Origin: Desulfobacteraceae bacterium
GTDB taxonomy: Bacteria; Desulfobacterota; Desulfobacteria; Desulfobacterales; Desulfosarcinaceae
NCBI GenBank assembly: GCA_003599575.1
Contig: QZKV01000011.1
Location: 31,770-95,769 of the forward strand
Length of the DNA: 64,000 nt
Direction of reading: 5' to 3'
The position numbers and the translations under genes are program-made. Below are positions 18,739 to 27,710 of the stretch, piece by piece. The notes under the pieces are model-generated. The model was not told the DNA's origin, ran no database searches, and saw nothing but the letters and a program-made list of their open reading frames with translations. Every line of letters starts with the position of its first letter. The first letter of the stretch is position 1.

Positions 18739-18851
18739 TCGCAATCCTAATGAGTGTGAATTTACCTGTCGCGCTAGCACAGTTGCGTCGTTCCGGTGCA
18801 ATGCCGGTTTTCTTAAATGCACAGCTGCCCCGCAACACTTTAATGTATCGG

Positions 18852-18878
18852 CAGGGTTCAAAAAGAACTTAAACCCTG
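18852..18878 (-). terminator. Hairpin just after the HMG-CoA-lyase-like gene
   Basis: Inverted repeat CAGGGTT (18852-18858) and AACCCTG (18872-18878), starting 7 bp beyond the stop codon of the minus-strand gene. There is a run of T in the loop but none after the stem, so termination efficiency is doubtful. Confidence 0.35.
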
Positions 18879-18884
18879 ATCGCC

Positions 18885-19766
18885 TCATTGTGTCCCGGCC
18901 GGCAAAGCGCGACCGAAATACCGGTTCAGCCGCCGACTCCAAACCGCCACTTTGGCGGCATCGATGCCGGTATCGATGCCAAGGCCGTGAATGAGCCGGA
19001 CGGTGGATTCGGTGGCAATATTGCCGCTCGCACCGGCAAGGAAAGGACATCCGCCCAGACCACCCAAGGCGGTATCGAAATGGATGATGCCCATTTGAAG
19101 TGCCGCCCGGACATTGAGCGCTCCAAAACCGCGGGTGTCGTGCAGGTGCAATCCAACCGGCACTGTTCCGGCCTGGGGTATCACCGCCGCGAGCACATCG
19201 GTTAACGTCTGCGGCGTGGCCATGCCGGCCGTATCGGCCAGCACCAGCAGATCAATTCCTTGATCCACCAAAAACCGGGTCATTCGCACAACCTGCTCGA
19301 CACCGACATCCAAGGGGTCGGTGTAACCGAAAGCACACTGGATGCTGGCCCTCAGACGGCGCTTGGCGCGGGCGGCCAGTGTTACCATGGCGCCGGCTTC
19401 CTGTATGGCCTCGGGCAACGAAAGACCCGCGTTGCGGCGGCCGTGCGCATCACTGGCCGACAGGGAGACTTCAATCCAGGCAATGGAGGTGCGGCAGGCC
19501 CGCTCCACGCCTTTTAGATTCAGGGTCAAGGCACTGTAATGAACATGCTCCCGGACCGGCAACAGTTCCGCCAGCGCATCGGTATCGGCCATCTGGGGGA
19601 TTTTCCGCGGATGCACAAAGGCCCCCACCTGAATCGACGAAACGCCGGCCTCGACCAGCCCGCCGATCAGATCCACTTTGATCCTGGTGGGCAGCACGCG
19701 CTTTTCCATTTGCAGCCCATCGCGCGGGCCGACTTCCGTGATTTGGATACGTTGCGGCACGTTCAT
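18885..19766 (-). CDS. HMG-CoA lyase family enzyme
   Basis: A 293-residue TIM-barrel carbon-carbon lyase of the DRE-TIM family. The N-terminal EVGPRDGLQ holds the Arg-Asp that binds the metal and substrate. HLHDTRG supplies metal-binding histidines, and the catalytic cysteine loop GLGGCPFLAGASGNIATE is intact. This pattern is that of hydroxymethylglutaryl-CoA lyase, which yields acetyl-CoA and acetoacetate. Related pyruvate carboxyltransferases are less likely. The ATG at 19766 follows AAGGACGGAG. It stands alone, so leucine catabolism or ketone-body metabolism cannot be confirmed from context. Confidence 0.9.
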   Translation of the reverse strand: MNVPQRIQITEVGPRDGLQMEKRVLPTRIKVDLIGGLVEAGVSSIQVGAFVHPRKIPQMADTDALAELLPVREHVHYSALTLNLKGVERACRTSIAWIEVSLSASDAHGRRNAGLSLPEAIQEAGAMVTLAARAKRRLRASIQCAFGYTDPLDVGVEQVVRMTRFLVDQGIDLLVLADTAGMATPQTLTDVLAAVIPQAGTVPVGLHLHDTRGFGALNVRAALQMGIIHFDTALGGLGGCPFLAGASGNIATESTVRLIHGLGIDTGIDAAKVAVWSRRLNRYFGRALPAGTQ

Positions 19767-20144
19767 GCGCTCCGTCCTTTCGCATCGTCCAGCCAAGCAG
19801 ATTAAAAAGCATTGTCATTTCAGTTCACTATAACCAAGGTGCCGCTTTGGCAAGTCTTTTGCCCGTTTGGCGCCGCGCGCAAAGCCGGCCGATCTCCTGC
19901 CCGCAGTTCCCGGTGAGGAGACGCAGGCAGCAACATTGTCCGGCCAACCCTTGCGAAACCGCCATCCCGGAGCCGGATGCCCGTTCTGCCGATCTATAAA
20001 AGAGGGTTGTTCGGGATTCGGAACCGCCTTGTTCGCCAAACAGAACACCCCTTGTCCGGCCATCGGTCCGCGCAAGTTGTCTCCAGGAATCCAAGCCATT
20101 GGATAAACCTCGAAATCGATTCAGCGCCAATGCGCTGAGCATTC
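19767..20144. other. Intergenic region upstream of the sigma-54 promoter
   Basis: No gene supported; the overlapping frames lack ribosome-binding sites. A perfect small hairpin, TCAGCGC-CAAT-GCGCTGA (here 20121-20127 and 20132-20138), lies just upstream of the -24 element of the promoter at 20145. Confidence 0.4.
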
Positions 20145-20160
20145 TGGCACGGCGCTTGCT
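20145..20160 (+). promoter_or_regulatory. Sigma-54 (RpoN) promoter, full consensus match
   Basis: The sequence TGGCAC-GGCGC-TTGCT matches the -24/-12 consensus TGGCAC-N5-TTGCW at every position, including the invariant GG and GC with correct spacing. The expected start is near 20171, giving a leader of about 50 bases before the lipoprotein ATG at 20222. The NtrC-type activator at 24914 is a plausible regulator. Confidence 0.75.
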
Positions 20161-20221
20161 AAATAGCCTGCGACGCGGACATAGGGGCACTTTCTCAATC
20201 CATTCTCAAGGAGGTCGATGT

Positions 20222-22534
20222 ATGATTCAATGCAACTTCAGACATTCCCACAAGCAGGCCCTTTGGGGCATTGCTTTTGCCTTAGCCGGCTTGATCGTGC
20301 TGGCGGCCTGCGGCGGAGGCGGAGGCGGCAGCTCGGCCCCGACCACCAGCCAGGAGGTCCGGGCCCTGGCCCTGCCCGATCGCATCCAGCTTACCAACGT
20401 GCAGGACCAAAACGGTGCCGCACGGGCGGCCGCTTTCAAATCGCTGGGCCTCGGAAGCGCGGCTTATGACGATGCAGGTACGGATTACGCCAATGAAGCC
20501 AAGCGTTCATGGGTGGACGACACCGATGCCCTGGAGATGATCAACACCATCCTGGGAGTGCTGAAAGAGACGGCTTACGAAAATTTTGTGAACCTCGACC
20601 CGTACAAAGCCCTGGTGCGCGATGACGATGAGAGCAGTCCAAGTCAAAGCGGCGCCAGCACCACTTCCACGGCCACCGAAGCGCTGATGGAAATCATCGT
20701 GGAGGTCGACCGCGAAAGCAACGATGATCCCATGATGATCAAGATCTGGCTCTACGTGAACGGCCCCGATGATGGGCCCATGCTGGTACGCGGTCACTTC
20801 ACCGTCAGCCAGGGGGTCAGCGCCGAATACCCCTATGGCGTGATGGAGGCCCATTTCAAGGGCAACAGTGTGGACGGGGAAGGCGCTATCGGCATCGAGG
20901 TGATGCAGATGTCCCTGAGCGTTACCGCCGAGGGCGGCCAGGTGATCATCGAAAACATCGATGACGAAGGGATCGCAGGCGGGTGGGAGAGCCACCGCAA
21001 AGTGCGCGTGGTGGCCAATGCCGATGTGACCCAGGGCAATGCCTATGTTTCGGTCCGGGAAACCGGTTGGGTTGAAGGGGAAGGATCGGTTCTGCCGGAC
21101 GTGCCTACGATAACGCAGATCGCCTTCAATGAAACCTATTTCAAGGAAACCCCATCCGGTGAAGCGCCGGTGATATACGCAAAAGATGATCTAAAGAAGC
21201 GGATCTTCCGCTACAAACTGTTCGATGCCGCAACCGGCGCGGCGGTCACCCGCAGCTCGGGTTTCCCGATCGAGTTCGATACGGACAGCGGCACGAAAAA
21301 CGGATATGTCGGCTACTACGGGTTGTGGACCAACAACAACCTCACCCTTGCCAATGGAGCCGCGGTCCGCGACATGGAGGGCAACGGGTACACGGTTTTC
21401 CGCGCGGCCGGCAAACTGACCAAACATACCCGCAACAGCACGACCTTGAGCGAACTGACCGGGGTCGAGATGACCAAGTATGTTTGCAGCGGAATGGAGT
21501 GTCAGGATACCGTGGTCACCTGGAACGGCACAAACTTCGTCTCCATCGGGTACCGCGACCAGACCAACGGCCAGATAATCTATGCAAGCGGTCCCGTGGT
21601 CACCTTCTTGGAGTGGGAAGGCGCCTGGTGCGAATCCCTCAAGGCCTATCTGCGCCTGGGCAACCTGTTTTACGATGACGATTCAGATCGCAACACGCCT
21701 CCTGTTCTGCGGCCCGGGGCCAGCACGGTTTCCTATCACGCCGAGCACACCCTGACCCCCAGCGAAGCGCTCTCCCTGCAGAACGTTCCCTTGTACACCT
21801 GGTCCTATACCCTGGCAATGCCGATCACGCAGACAGTGGTGGATACCGCCGATCAGAACAGCTACTGGGGCAGTCCGGAAGAAAAGACCTTCTACTTCGA
21901 CCCGCAGGATATGCTTCTCAAGGATGGGGATGGAAACAGCGCGGTCCTGACCGGCCTGACCATCCCGGCAGGCAGCAACCTGCAGTGGGGCTATCATGTC
22001 GGCCCCCTGACCACGAGCCATTTTTCCGCTGAAACCTCGTGGCAAGCCAACGACGCCGAGGAGTACTATTCCTGGAATACCGGCGCCGACCAGTGGAACC
22101 AGTATGTCACGGTGCGGGACGAAAGCGGCAATTTCGCCTCCTTTGATCCGCCCCTTTCCTTCACCTATACCCATTTGGGTGAAAACGATGCCAATGACGA
22201 CGACACCAACGACGGCAAAATATTCCGCCTGGAGTACGACGGCTTCTCTTTGAACATGCCCTGGGCTTATGATCCGGACAGCGGGGAATGGGTTCCTTTG
22301 ATCAACCTTGCCGACGGTGTGCAACTGACTTCCGGAGGCGCCGCATACGTGGTAAAAGGCGTCGAACAGGCCTATATCATGACCCCTGTCCCAGATCCCG
22401 CCGGCATCACCTTTGCCAATGAAGAGGAAGTGGGCGCACCGGAACTGGTCTACGACGCAACCAAAACCGATCTGGTGGGCGCAGTGCCCACGGGAGTCAC
22501 GCTCAAAGTGATCAAGGGGATCGTGCTCGAGTAA
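20222..22534 (+). CDS. Large secreted lipoprotein of unknown function
   Basis: A 770-residue protein. The N-terminal lipoprotein signal (LIVLAAC, with the Cys followed by six Gly then Ser) would direct it to the cell envelope. The ATG at 20222 follows an AAGGAGGT site. The mature part is acidic and rich in aromatic residues, Thr, Asn and Gly, typical of beta-rich extracellular proteins. It contains few cysteines, a conspicuous MECQD segment and D/N-rich loops (NDANDDDTNDGK) that could bind calcium. No enzymatic domain is recognised. Expression is probably sigma-54 dependent (site at 20145), and a strong intrinsic terminator follows at 22564, so it is a single-gene transcript. Confidence 0.85.
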   Translation: MIQCNFRHSHKQALWGIAFALAGLIVLAACGGGGGGSSAPTTSQEVRALALPDRIQLTNVQDQNGAARAAAFKSLGLGSAAYDDAGTDYANEAKRSWVDDTDALEMINTILGVLKETAYENFVNLDPYKALVRDDDESSPSQSGASTTSTATEALMEIIVEVDRESNDDPMMIKIWLYVNGPDDGPMLVRGHFTVSQGVSAEYPYGVMEAHFKGNSVDGEGAIGIEVMQMSLSVTAEGGQVIIENIDDEGIAGGWESHRKVRVVANADVTQGNAYVSVRETGWVEGEGSVLPDVPTITQIAFNETYFKETPSGEAPVIYAKDDLKKRIFRYKLFDAATGAAVTRSSGFPIEFDTDSGTKNGYVGYYGLWTNNNLTLANGAAVRDMEGNGYTVFRAAGKLTKHTRNSTTLSELTGVEMTKYVCSGMECQDTVVTWNGTNFVSIGYRDQTNGQIIYASGPVVTFLEWEGAWCESLKAYLRLGNLFYDDDSDRNTPPVLRPGASTVSYHAEHTLTPSEALSLQNVPLYTWSYTLAMPITQTVVDTADQNSYWGSPEEKTFYFDPQDMLLKDGDGNSAVLTGLTIPAGSNLQWGYHVGPLTTSHFSAETSWQANDAEEYYSWNTGADQWNQYVTVRDESGNFASFDPPLSFTYTHLGENDANDDDTNDGKIFRLEYDGFSLNMPWAYDPDSGEWVPLINLADGVQLTSGGAAYVVKGVEQAYIMTPVPDPAGITFANEEEVGAPELVYDATKTDLVGAVPTGVTLKVIKGIVLE

Positions 22535-22563
22535 ACCGATATCGGTTCACAACCTTACCCTCA

Positions 22564-22596
22564 AACGGGGCCCCCCAGCGGGGCCCCGTTCTTTTT
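22564..22596 (+). terminator. Strong intrinsic terminator after the lipoprotein gene
   Basis: Perfect 11-bp stem (AACGGGGCCCC at 22564-22574 with GGGGCCCCGTT at 22580-22590), a 5-base loop and then CTTTTT. This is a classic Rho-independent terminator about 30 bp after the stop codon. Confidence 0.9.
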
Positions 22597-22740
22597 GGGG
22601 GCGTTTCCCGATCGTCATTTTGATCGTTATTGCTTTGGCTGCAACAAATTTCTTGACGCACAGGCCTTTGAACGAGTATCTGATTTTTCCTTTAAGGGTA
22701 GACGGCCTGAATTCTTCCACCAGCGAAATGGCGGCGCGCT

Positions 22741-24030
22741 TTGTCTGAATTGAACCTCGAGCCAATCGACTCCGCCCGAAGCGATCGTCCCCTGCGTATC
22801 GGCCTGCTCAGCTACCGCGGCAATCCCCATTGCGGGGGACAAGGCGTGTATGTGCGCCACCTCAGCCATGCCTTGGGTCAACTGGGGCATACGGTAGAGG
22901 TTATTTCCGGACCGCCCTATCCCCATTTGGACAACGGCGCACGCCTGCACCGCCTGCCCAGCCTGGATCTTTACAATCCCCAAGACCTGTTCCGAACGCC
23001 CACCCTGCGCGAGCTGTGCAATCCGATCAATATGCTGGAATGGGTCGGCATTTCCACCATGGGTTTCAGCGAGCCGCTGACATTCGGGCTAAGGGCCTAC
23101 CGGATGCTGAAATCCTGCGATCGCTTTGACATCCTGCACGACAACCAGTGCCTGTCTTACGGCATTTGGGCCCTGGCCCGGCGCATACCCACACTGGCAA
23201 CCATTCATCACCCCATCACGGTGGATCGTGATATGGCCATACGCGCCGAAAAGAGGCTGTGGAAAAAAGCCAAGCACATACGCTGGTACAGCTTTATCGG
23301 CATGCAGAAGCGCGTGGCCCGCACGCTGAATCGCATTATCACCGTATCGGCCCAAGCACGTGACGATATCAGCCGTGAATTCCGCATCCCGCCAGAACGG
23401 TTTTCGGTCGTCCCCAACGGGATCGATACGACGCTGTTTCACCCGCTGCCCGGGCTTGCCCGGGAACCGTTCCGGCTGATTGTCACCAACAGCGCCGACA
23501 TTGCTTTGAAGGGCCTGCATGTTCTGCTGCGGGCCATGGCCACGCTGGTCCCCGGGTGCCCCGGGCTTCATCTGGTGGTGGTGGGCATGCCCAAAGAAAA
23601 GAGCCCCATTTTTTCTCTGATTCGGGAACTCGGATTGGGTGAAAAGGTCCAATTTACCGGCCGAATCGATCAGGATGCGTTTGTCCGCCATTATGCGCGC
23701 GCCTGGGCCGCGGTGGTGCCCTCGCTGTATGAAGGCTTCGGGTTGCCCGCCGGGGAGGCCATGGCGTGCGCCGTACCGGTGATCAGCACCACCGGCGGTG
23801 CTTTGCCGGAAGTCGTCGGAGATGCCGGCCTGCTGGTACCTCCGGGTGATCACCTGGCCCTGGCGAAAGCCATTGCATTGATTTGCGATCATCCTCACTT
23901 GGCGCGCACTTTGGGAAGGGCCGGATACGAGCGGGTGATGGCGAATTTTACCTGGCAGGCGGCGGCCCGCCAGACGGTTTGCGCCTACCGCACGAGCATC
24001 GATGATTACCGTCGATTTTCATTGTCTTAA
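22741..24030 (+). CDS. Glycosyltransferase family 4 protein
   Basis: A 429-residue GT-B fold enzyme that transfers a sugar from a nucleotide donor. The N-terminal domain has the GGQGVYVRHLSHALGQLGHTVEV acceptor-side motif. The C-terminal domain carries the family signatures PNGIDTTLFHP, a K-containing 'KGLHVLLRA' segment and the E-x7-E motif (PSLYEGFGLPAGEAMACAVPVI). The only supported start is a TTG at 22741 with a poor ribosome-binding site, and no ATG in the first 90 codons would keep the N-terminal strand. It overlaps the methyltransferase gene by 29 bp. Substrate unknown; glycan or envelope polysaccharide is likely. Confidence 0.9.
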   Translation: MSELNLEPIDSARSDRPLRIGLLSYRGNPHCGGQGVYVRHLSHALGQLGHTVEVISGPPYPHLDNGARLHRLPSLDLYNPQDLFRTPTLRELCNPINMLEWVGISTMGFSEPLTFGLRAYRMLKSCDRFDILHDNQCLSYGIWALARRIPTLATIHHPITVDRDMAIRAEKRLWKKAKHIRWYSFIGMQKRVARTLNRIITVSAQARDDISREFRIPPERFSVVPNGIDTTLFHPLPGLAREPFRLIVTNSADIALKGLHVLLRAMATLVPGCPGLHLVVVGMPKEKSPIFSLIRELGLGEKVQFTGRIDQDAFVRHYARAWAAVVPSLYEGFGLPAGEAMACAVPVISTTGGALPEVVGDAGLLVPPGDHLALAKAIALICDHPHLARTLGRAGYERVMANFTWQAAARQTVCAYRTSIDDYRRFSLS

Positions 24031-24718
24031 TCTGCCCGCCGGCAGCCGCATTCTGGATATCGGCTGCGGCTCAGGGCGGCATGTGGCCGCGGCCTATGCA
24101 CTCGAAAGGGCCGACGTGATCGGTGCCGATCCGAGTCTGCAGGATTTGAAGCAGGCCCAAACGCGCATGCACTATCACGATCAACTCGGCATCCATGGCA
24201 AGGGCCGCTGGCACTTGACGGGTGGCGATGTCACCTCCCTGCCCTTTGCGGACAACAGCTTCGATCTGGTGGTTTGCTCAGAGGTTCTGGAACATATCCC
24301 CGACCATCAGCGTGCCATCACCGAGATCGTGCGCGTTCTCAAAACCGATCGCCACCTGGTGGTGAGTGTCCCGCGCCGCTGGCCCGAAAAACTGTGCTGG
24401 CTGTCGCACGCCTACGGTCATATGCCGGGCGGGCACATCCGCATTTATCGCGCCGCAGACCTTGTCCAGCGCGTCCAATCGCGCGGCCTGCGGCACTGGC
24501 GAACCCATTTTGCCCATAGCCTGCACACCCCCTATTGGTGGCTCAAATGCCTGGTCGGGCTGCACCACAATGATTTTTGGGCGGTCCGCCTGTACCATCG
24601 GTTTCTGACCTGGGACATCATGCAGCGCCCGCGCCTGACCCGCGTTTTGGACGACATCCTCAATCCACTGCTGGGCAAAAGTGTGGTGCTCTATTTTTAC
24701 AAGCCTTTGCAGCGCTAA
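24002..24718 (+). CDS. Class I SAM-dependent methyltransferase
   Basis: A 238-residue Rossmann-fold enzyme. Motif I is RILDIGCGSGRHVA near the N-terminus. The acidic residue binding the SAM ribose is in VIGADPS, and motif IV/post-I is the segment NSFDLVVCSEVLEHIP, typical of the Methyltransf_11 family. The C-terminal half has hydrophobic aromatic stretches (YWWLKCLVGLHH). Its start lies inside the 3' end of the glycosyltransferase gene, so both are made from one mRNA and may modify the same glycan or lipid. This pairing is inferred from overlap. Confidence 0.88.
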   Translation: MITVDFHCLNLPAGSRILDIGCGSGRHVAAAYALERADVIGADPSLQDLKQAQTRMHYHDQLGIHGKGRWHLTGGDVTSLPFADNSFDLVVCSEVLEHIPDHQRAITEIVRVLKTDRHLVVSVPRRWPEKLCWLSHAYGHMPGGHIRIYRAADLVQRVQSRGLRHWRTHFAHSLHTPYWWLKCLVGLHHNDFWAVRLYHRFLTWDIMQRPRLTRVLDDILNPLLGKSVVLYFYKPLQR

Positions 24719-24913
24719 CCCCGCTGAACCCTGTCCTTGTGTCCGTGCGCCCGTATGGCCGATGGGTCATCGTCGCTGTTGCGCTGGCATATGGGTGGTT
24801 GAGATTGCGATAGTCGACATTTAGAACGGGCAACGGCCGGGCTGCTTAAGTTCCCCCCAGAACGTTCGATACCATTGAGCAGAGCATCTCGGACACTCGA
24901 ATGGAATCGACCT

Positions 24914-26335
24914 ATGAACAACGTTCTCATCATCGATGACGATCCTGATGTCAATCGCCTGTTAAGTCAAGTGGTCAGCAGAATGGGCGGCCGGTCTCAA
25001 TGTGCCGAAACGGCTCGCCAGGGCATGGCCGCGATGCAATCGGAAGTATTCGATCTCGTGTTGCTGGATGTCCGTCTTCCCGACGGAGACGGATTACAGA
25101 TGCTGCCTCAAATCCGGGAGGCCCGGAACGCACCCGAAGTGATCATCATCACGGGCAACGGTGATCCGGACGCGGCCGAAATGGCCATTCACAGGGGCGC
25201 TTGGGATTATCTCATCAAACCGTCCAGTGCCCAAAATCTCATGGTGACGATCCAACGCGCCTTGACCTACCGGCGTGGAAAACATGCCAATCCAAGGCCC
25301 AGGGCGCTCAAACGCGATGATATTGTGGGCGACAGTCCCGGCCTAAACGCCATGTTGGAGCGGGTGGCCCAGGCCGCAGAGGTTACGGCCAATGTGTTGA
25401 TCAGCGGAGAAACAGGCACTGGTAAAGAGCTTCTGGCGCGGTCCATCCATGAAAACAGCCCCCGCGCGGAGCACCGTTTTGTCACGGTTGACTGTGCGGC
25501 TCTGCCGGCAACCCTGGTCGAAAGCGTTCTTTTCGGATATGCCAAGGGGGCTTTCACCGGCGCCGAAAAAGAGCGCGAAGGATTGATCCGGCAAGCCCAT
25601 GGCGGCACATTGTTCCTGGACGAAATCGGTGAACTGCCCCTTGCGGTGCAAAAAGCTTTTCTGCGGGTCATCCAGGAACGCTGCGTCCGACCGATTGGAG
25701 GAACCAACGAGATCGGCGTTAATTTCCGGTTGCTGGCGGCCACCAACCGGGATCTGGATGCAATGGCCCAAAAAGGACTTTTCAGAAGCGATCTGCTGTT
25801 CAGATTACGCTCTTTCAGCATCGAAGCCACACCTTTGCGCCGGCGCCTTCAGGATATCAAAAGCCTCGCCCTTCATCAGGTCGCACGTCTTTGCGACCAT
25901 TATCAGATCGATAGCAAGGCCGCTTCACCCGAATTTTTGGCGGCCTTACAGAAATACGATTGGCCCGGCAATGTGCGGGAACTGTTTCATACGATTGAAG
26001 AGGCTTTCAGCCTGTCGGGCAGCGAGCCCACCCTCTATCCGCATCATTTTCCCACGCGCTTGAGAGCGGTCCTGGCGCGCAATGCGGTCCAGGCGAAAAG
26101 CGCCTGCACCATCCACCAGGACAAGGCAGAAGAAGAGTGCTTGCCTGGTGAAAAAGAGGGTTGGGTGGACATCAATACCTATCGCCGGCAAATGGAACAG
26201 CGTTATTTGCGACAGTTGCTGCGACTGACCGCGGGGAATCGCAAGGAAGCGTGTCGTTTAGCGGGCCTGTCCCGCACCCGGCTTTTCGAATTGCTGAAAA
26301 AATATGACCTGGGCCTCATCCCCGGAGGCGATTGA
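24914..26335 (+). CDS. Sigma-54-dependent response regulator, NtrC family
   Basis: A 473-residue transcription activator. The receiver domain has D8/D9/D10 and phospho-acceptor D52 (LLDVRLPDGDG), with a Lys in the LIKP segment. The AAA+ domain has Walker A GETGTGKE (165-172), the sigma-54-contacting loop GAFTGA (212-217), Walker B GGTLFLDEIGELP and an arginine-finger region (FRSDLLFRL). A Fis-type helix-turn-helix closes the protein (RKEACRLAGLSRTRLFELLKKY). All functional motifs are intact. It lies between two genes with consensus sigma-54 promoters, which it may control. No histidine kinase gene is adjacent. Confidence 0.96.
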   Translation: MNNVLIIDDDPDVNRLLSQVVSRMGGRSQCAETARQGMAAMQSEVFDLVLLDVRLPDGDGLQMLPQIREARNAPEVIIITGNGDPDAAEMAIHRGAWDYLIKPSSAQNLMVTIQRALTYRRGKHANPRPRALKRDDIVGDSPGLNAMLERVAQAAEVTANVLISGETGTGKELLARSIHENSPRAEHRFVTVDCAALPATLVESVLFGYAKGAFTGAEKEREGLIRQAHGGTLFLDEIGELPLAVQKAFLRVIQERCVRPIGGTNEIGVNFRLLAATNRDLDAMAQKGLFRSDLLFRLRSFSIEATPLRRRLQDIKSLALHQVARLCDHYQIDSKAASPEFLAALQKYDWPGNVRELFHTIEEAFSLSGSEPTLYPHHFPTRLRAVLARNAVQAKSACTIHQDKAEEECLPGEKEGWVDINTYRRQMEQRYLRQLLRLTAGNRKEACRLAGLSRTRLFELLKKYDLGLIPGGD

Positions 26336-26529
26336 ACCCCTGCGTTGCATAAGGCGCGTTGCCTAGGCGCCGCTCACCCGTAAGAATGTTCTTTTTTGCG
26401 AACACGCACCCATAAGCCGAACATCCCGGCCCCCGCCTGCGCTCGCGCATTGATCCGGCACTGCATCCGGAATCTCTTCAAGCAATTGGAATAATTAATA
26501 AAGTCATTTGCGGCAAGAGGCCGGCCGGC
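26336..26529. other. Spacer upstream of the second sigma-54 promoter
   Basis: No gene in the 312-bp gap 26336-26647. It has a short dyad GGCGC...GCGCC (26353-26371) and a direct repeat GCGTTGC(A/C)TA at its start. Such elements in the 150-190 bp upstream of -24 are placed where enhancer sites would be, but their role is unproven. Confidence 0.35.
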
Positions 26530-26545
26530 TGGCATGAGCATTGCT
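26530..26545 (+). promoter_or_regulatory. Sigma-54 promoter of the pseudo-receiver gene
   Basis: TGGCAT-GAGCA-TTGCT. It matches TGGCAC-N5-TTGCW except C-to-T at position 6, with the invariant GG and GC at the correct 10-bp spacing. It lies 103 bp before the ATG at 26648 and 195 bp after the activator's stop. Confidence 0.7.
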
Positions 26546-26647
26546 CTATGGCCAGTGGGAAGCGCCAAAAGTCACATGAGGGGTTGCCGCCAGGCTGTTG
26601 CGGGCCGATGCCGGTTACAGACCACGGGATCAGAGAAAGGATTCTTC

Positions 26648-27043
26648 ATGCGGTTAATAGTGTACTCCACGTTCACCAACGCGGCGGGTCCACGCCTTCT
26701 TGGGATTATCGGGGCGTTGAATGGTAAAAAGCCCTACGAATGCTACACCACCATCGAGGCCTTGATCAAGCGCTTGCGTCAACCCGTGGGAGCCGATGCA
26801 GTGGCCATTTTGTGCCCTTCGAGCAACGATGAATTGAACCGGCTGCTCGCCATACGCCCCTTGCTGCGGGATGTGCGCATCATTTTGATATTGCCTGACG
26901 GCCGGGCCAAAACCATTTCGGAAGGCCACGCCTTGCGGCCGCGCTTTGTCAGCTATGCCGACGGGGATTTCAGGGATGTGGCGGCCGTTGTTCAGAAAAT
27001 GGCCGGCCTGGATTCGCCCGCTGCCGGCGGAAGCGCCTGGTGA
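26648..27043 (+). CDS. Small alpha/beta protein, probable pseudo-receiver
   Basis: A 131-residue protein with the order of strands and helices of a CheY-like receiver: RLIVYST, YECYTT, AVAILCPSS, VRIILILPDG, RFVSYADGDF, VAAVVQKM. The position that should be the phospho-acceptor Asp reads as Cys/Pro/Ser (ILCPSS), and the early acidic pair is absent, so it is unlikely to be phosphorylated. The ATG at 26648 follows AAAGGA. A sigma-54 promoter lies upstream and the NtrC-type activator is next door. It converges on the minus-strand methyltransferase 9 bp away. The receiver fold was assigned by eye. Confidence 0.7.
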   Translation: MRLIVYSTFTNAAGPRLLGIIGALNGKKPYECYTTIEALIKRLRQPVGADAVAILCPSSNDELNRLLAIRPLLRDVRIILILPDGRAKTISEGHALRPRFVSYADGDFRDVAAVVQKMAGLDSPAAGGSAW

Positions 27044-27051
27044 GAGGCTTT

Positions 27052-27678
27052 TCACTTTGCACAGATCGCTTTTCGCAATACTCCCAACGATTTGGTCATG
27101 GGCAATTCCTCAAAATATCCGGAGGCCAATGCATCTTGATAGACGCGATAGGGGGCCTGACCGCCGTGCGCCGGATCCTTGAAGATATCGTGGATCAGCA
27201 GATAACCGCCCGGCACGATATGGCCGGCCCAGCAGCTGTAATCGGTGCGCACGGTTTCGTAAGCGTGTCCGCCGTCGATAAATACCATCCCCAAGGGCGT
27301 GGCCCAGGCGCGCGCCGTGACCTCCGAAGTTGCAACGATGGGCACAACCGTGCCCTCCAGCCCGGCCGCCTGCAATGTTCGCCGAAAATGTCCCAAAGTA
27401 TCCATTTGATAGGTTCGCGCATCAAATAGGGAAGGATCGAAGTATTCCTGGCCGGGTTGCTGCTCTTCCGACCCACGGTGGTGATCGACGGAAAACAAAA
27501 TCGCACCCTTTTGCCTGCACGCCTGCCCCAGGTAAAGCGCCGATTTGCCGCAGTAACTTCCGATCTCCAGACAGGGTCCCAGGGTCACCGCCAGGCAGGC
27601 GGTCGCATAGAGCCGCAGCCCTTCGTCCGGGTCGAGAAAGCCTTTGACCGTGTCGGCCAGAGAAAAATCGATGTGCAT
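27052..27678 (-). CDS. SAM-dependent methyltransferase (Methyltransf_24-like)
   Basis: A 208-residue Rossmann enzyme. Motif I reads CLEIGSYCGKSALYLG and the acidic motif is ILFSVDHHRG. The pattern GMVFIDGGHAYETVRTDYSCW is typical of the class I family that acts on sugars or rhamnosyl/cephalosporin-like substrates, and of O-methyltransferases. The ATG at 27678 follows AGGA nine bases upstream. A TTG three codons earlier was rejected. It lies at the downstream side of the repeat-rich spacer after ftsK, on the same strand. The substrate is unknown. Confidence 0.87.
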   Translation of the reverse strand: MHIDFSLADTVKGFLDPDEGLRLYATACLAVTLGPCLEIGSYCGKSALYLGQACRQKGAILFSVDHHRGSEEQQPGQEYFDPSLFDARTYQMDTLGHFRRTLQAAGLEGTVVPIVATSEVTARAWATPLGMVFIDGGHAYETVRTDYSCWAGHIVPGGYLLIHDIFKDPAHGGQAPYRVYQDALASGYFEELPMTKSLGVLRKAICAK

Positions 27679-27710
27679 TGGAGACAATCCTAGACCGGCG
27701 CAAGCGCCTG

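Noticed and set aside
20222..22534. Calcium-binding or adhesin family for the lipoprotein
   Set aside because: D/N-rich loops alone are not enough to name a family; left as unknown.
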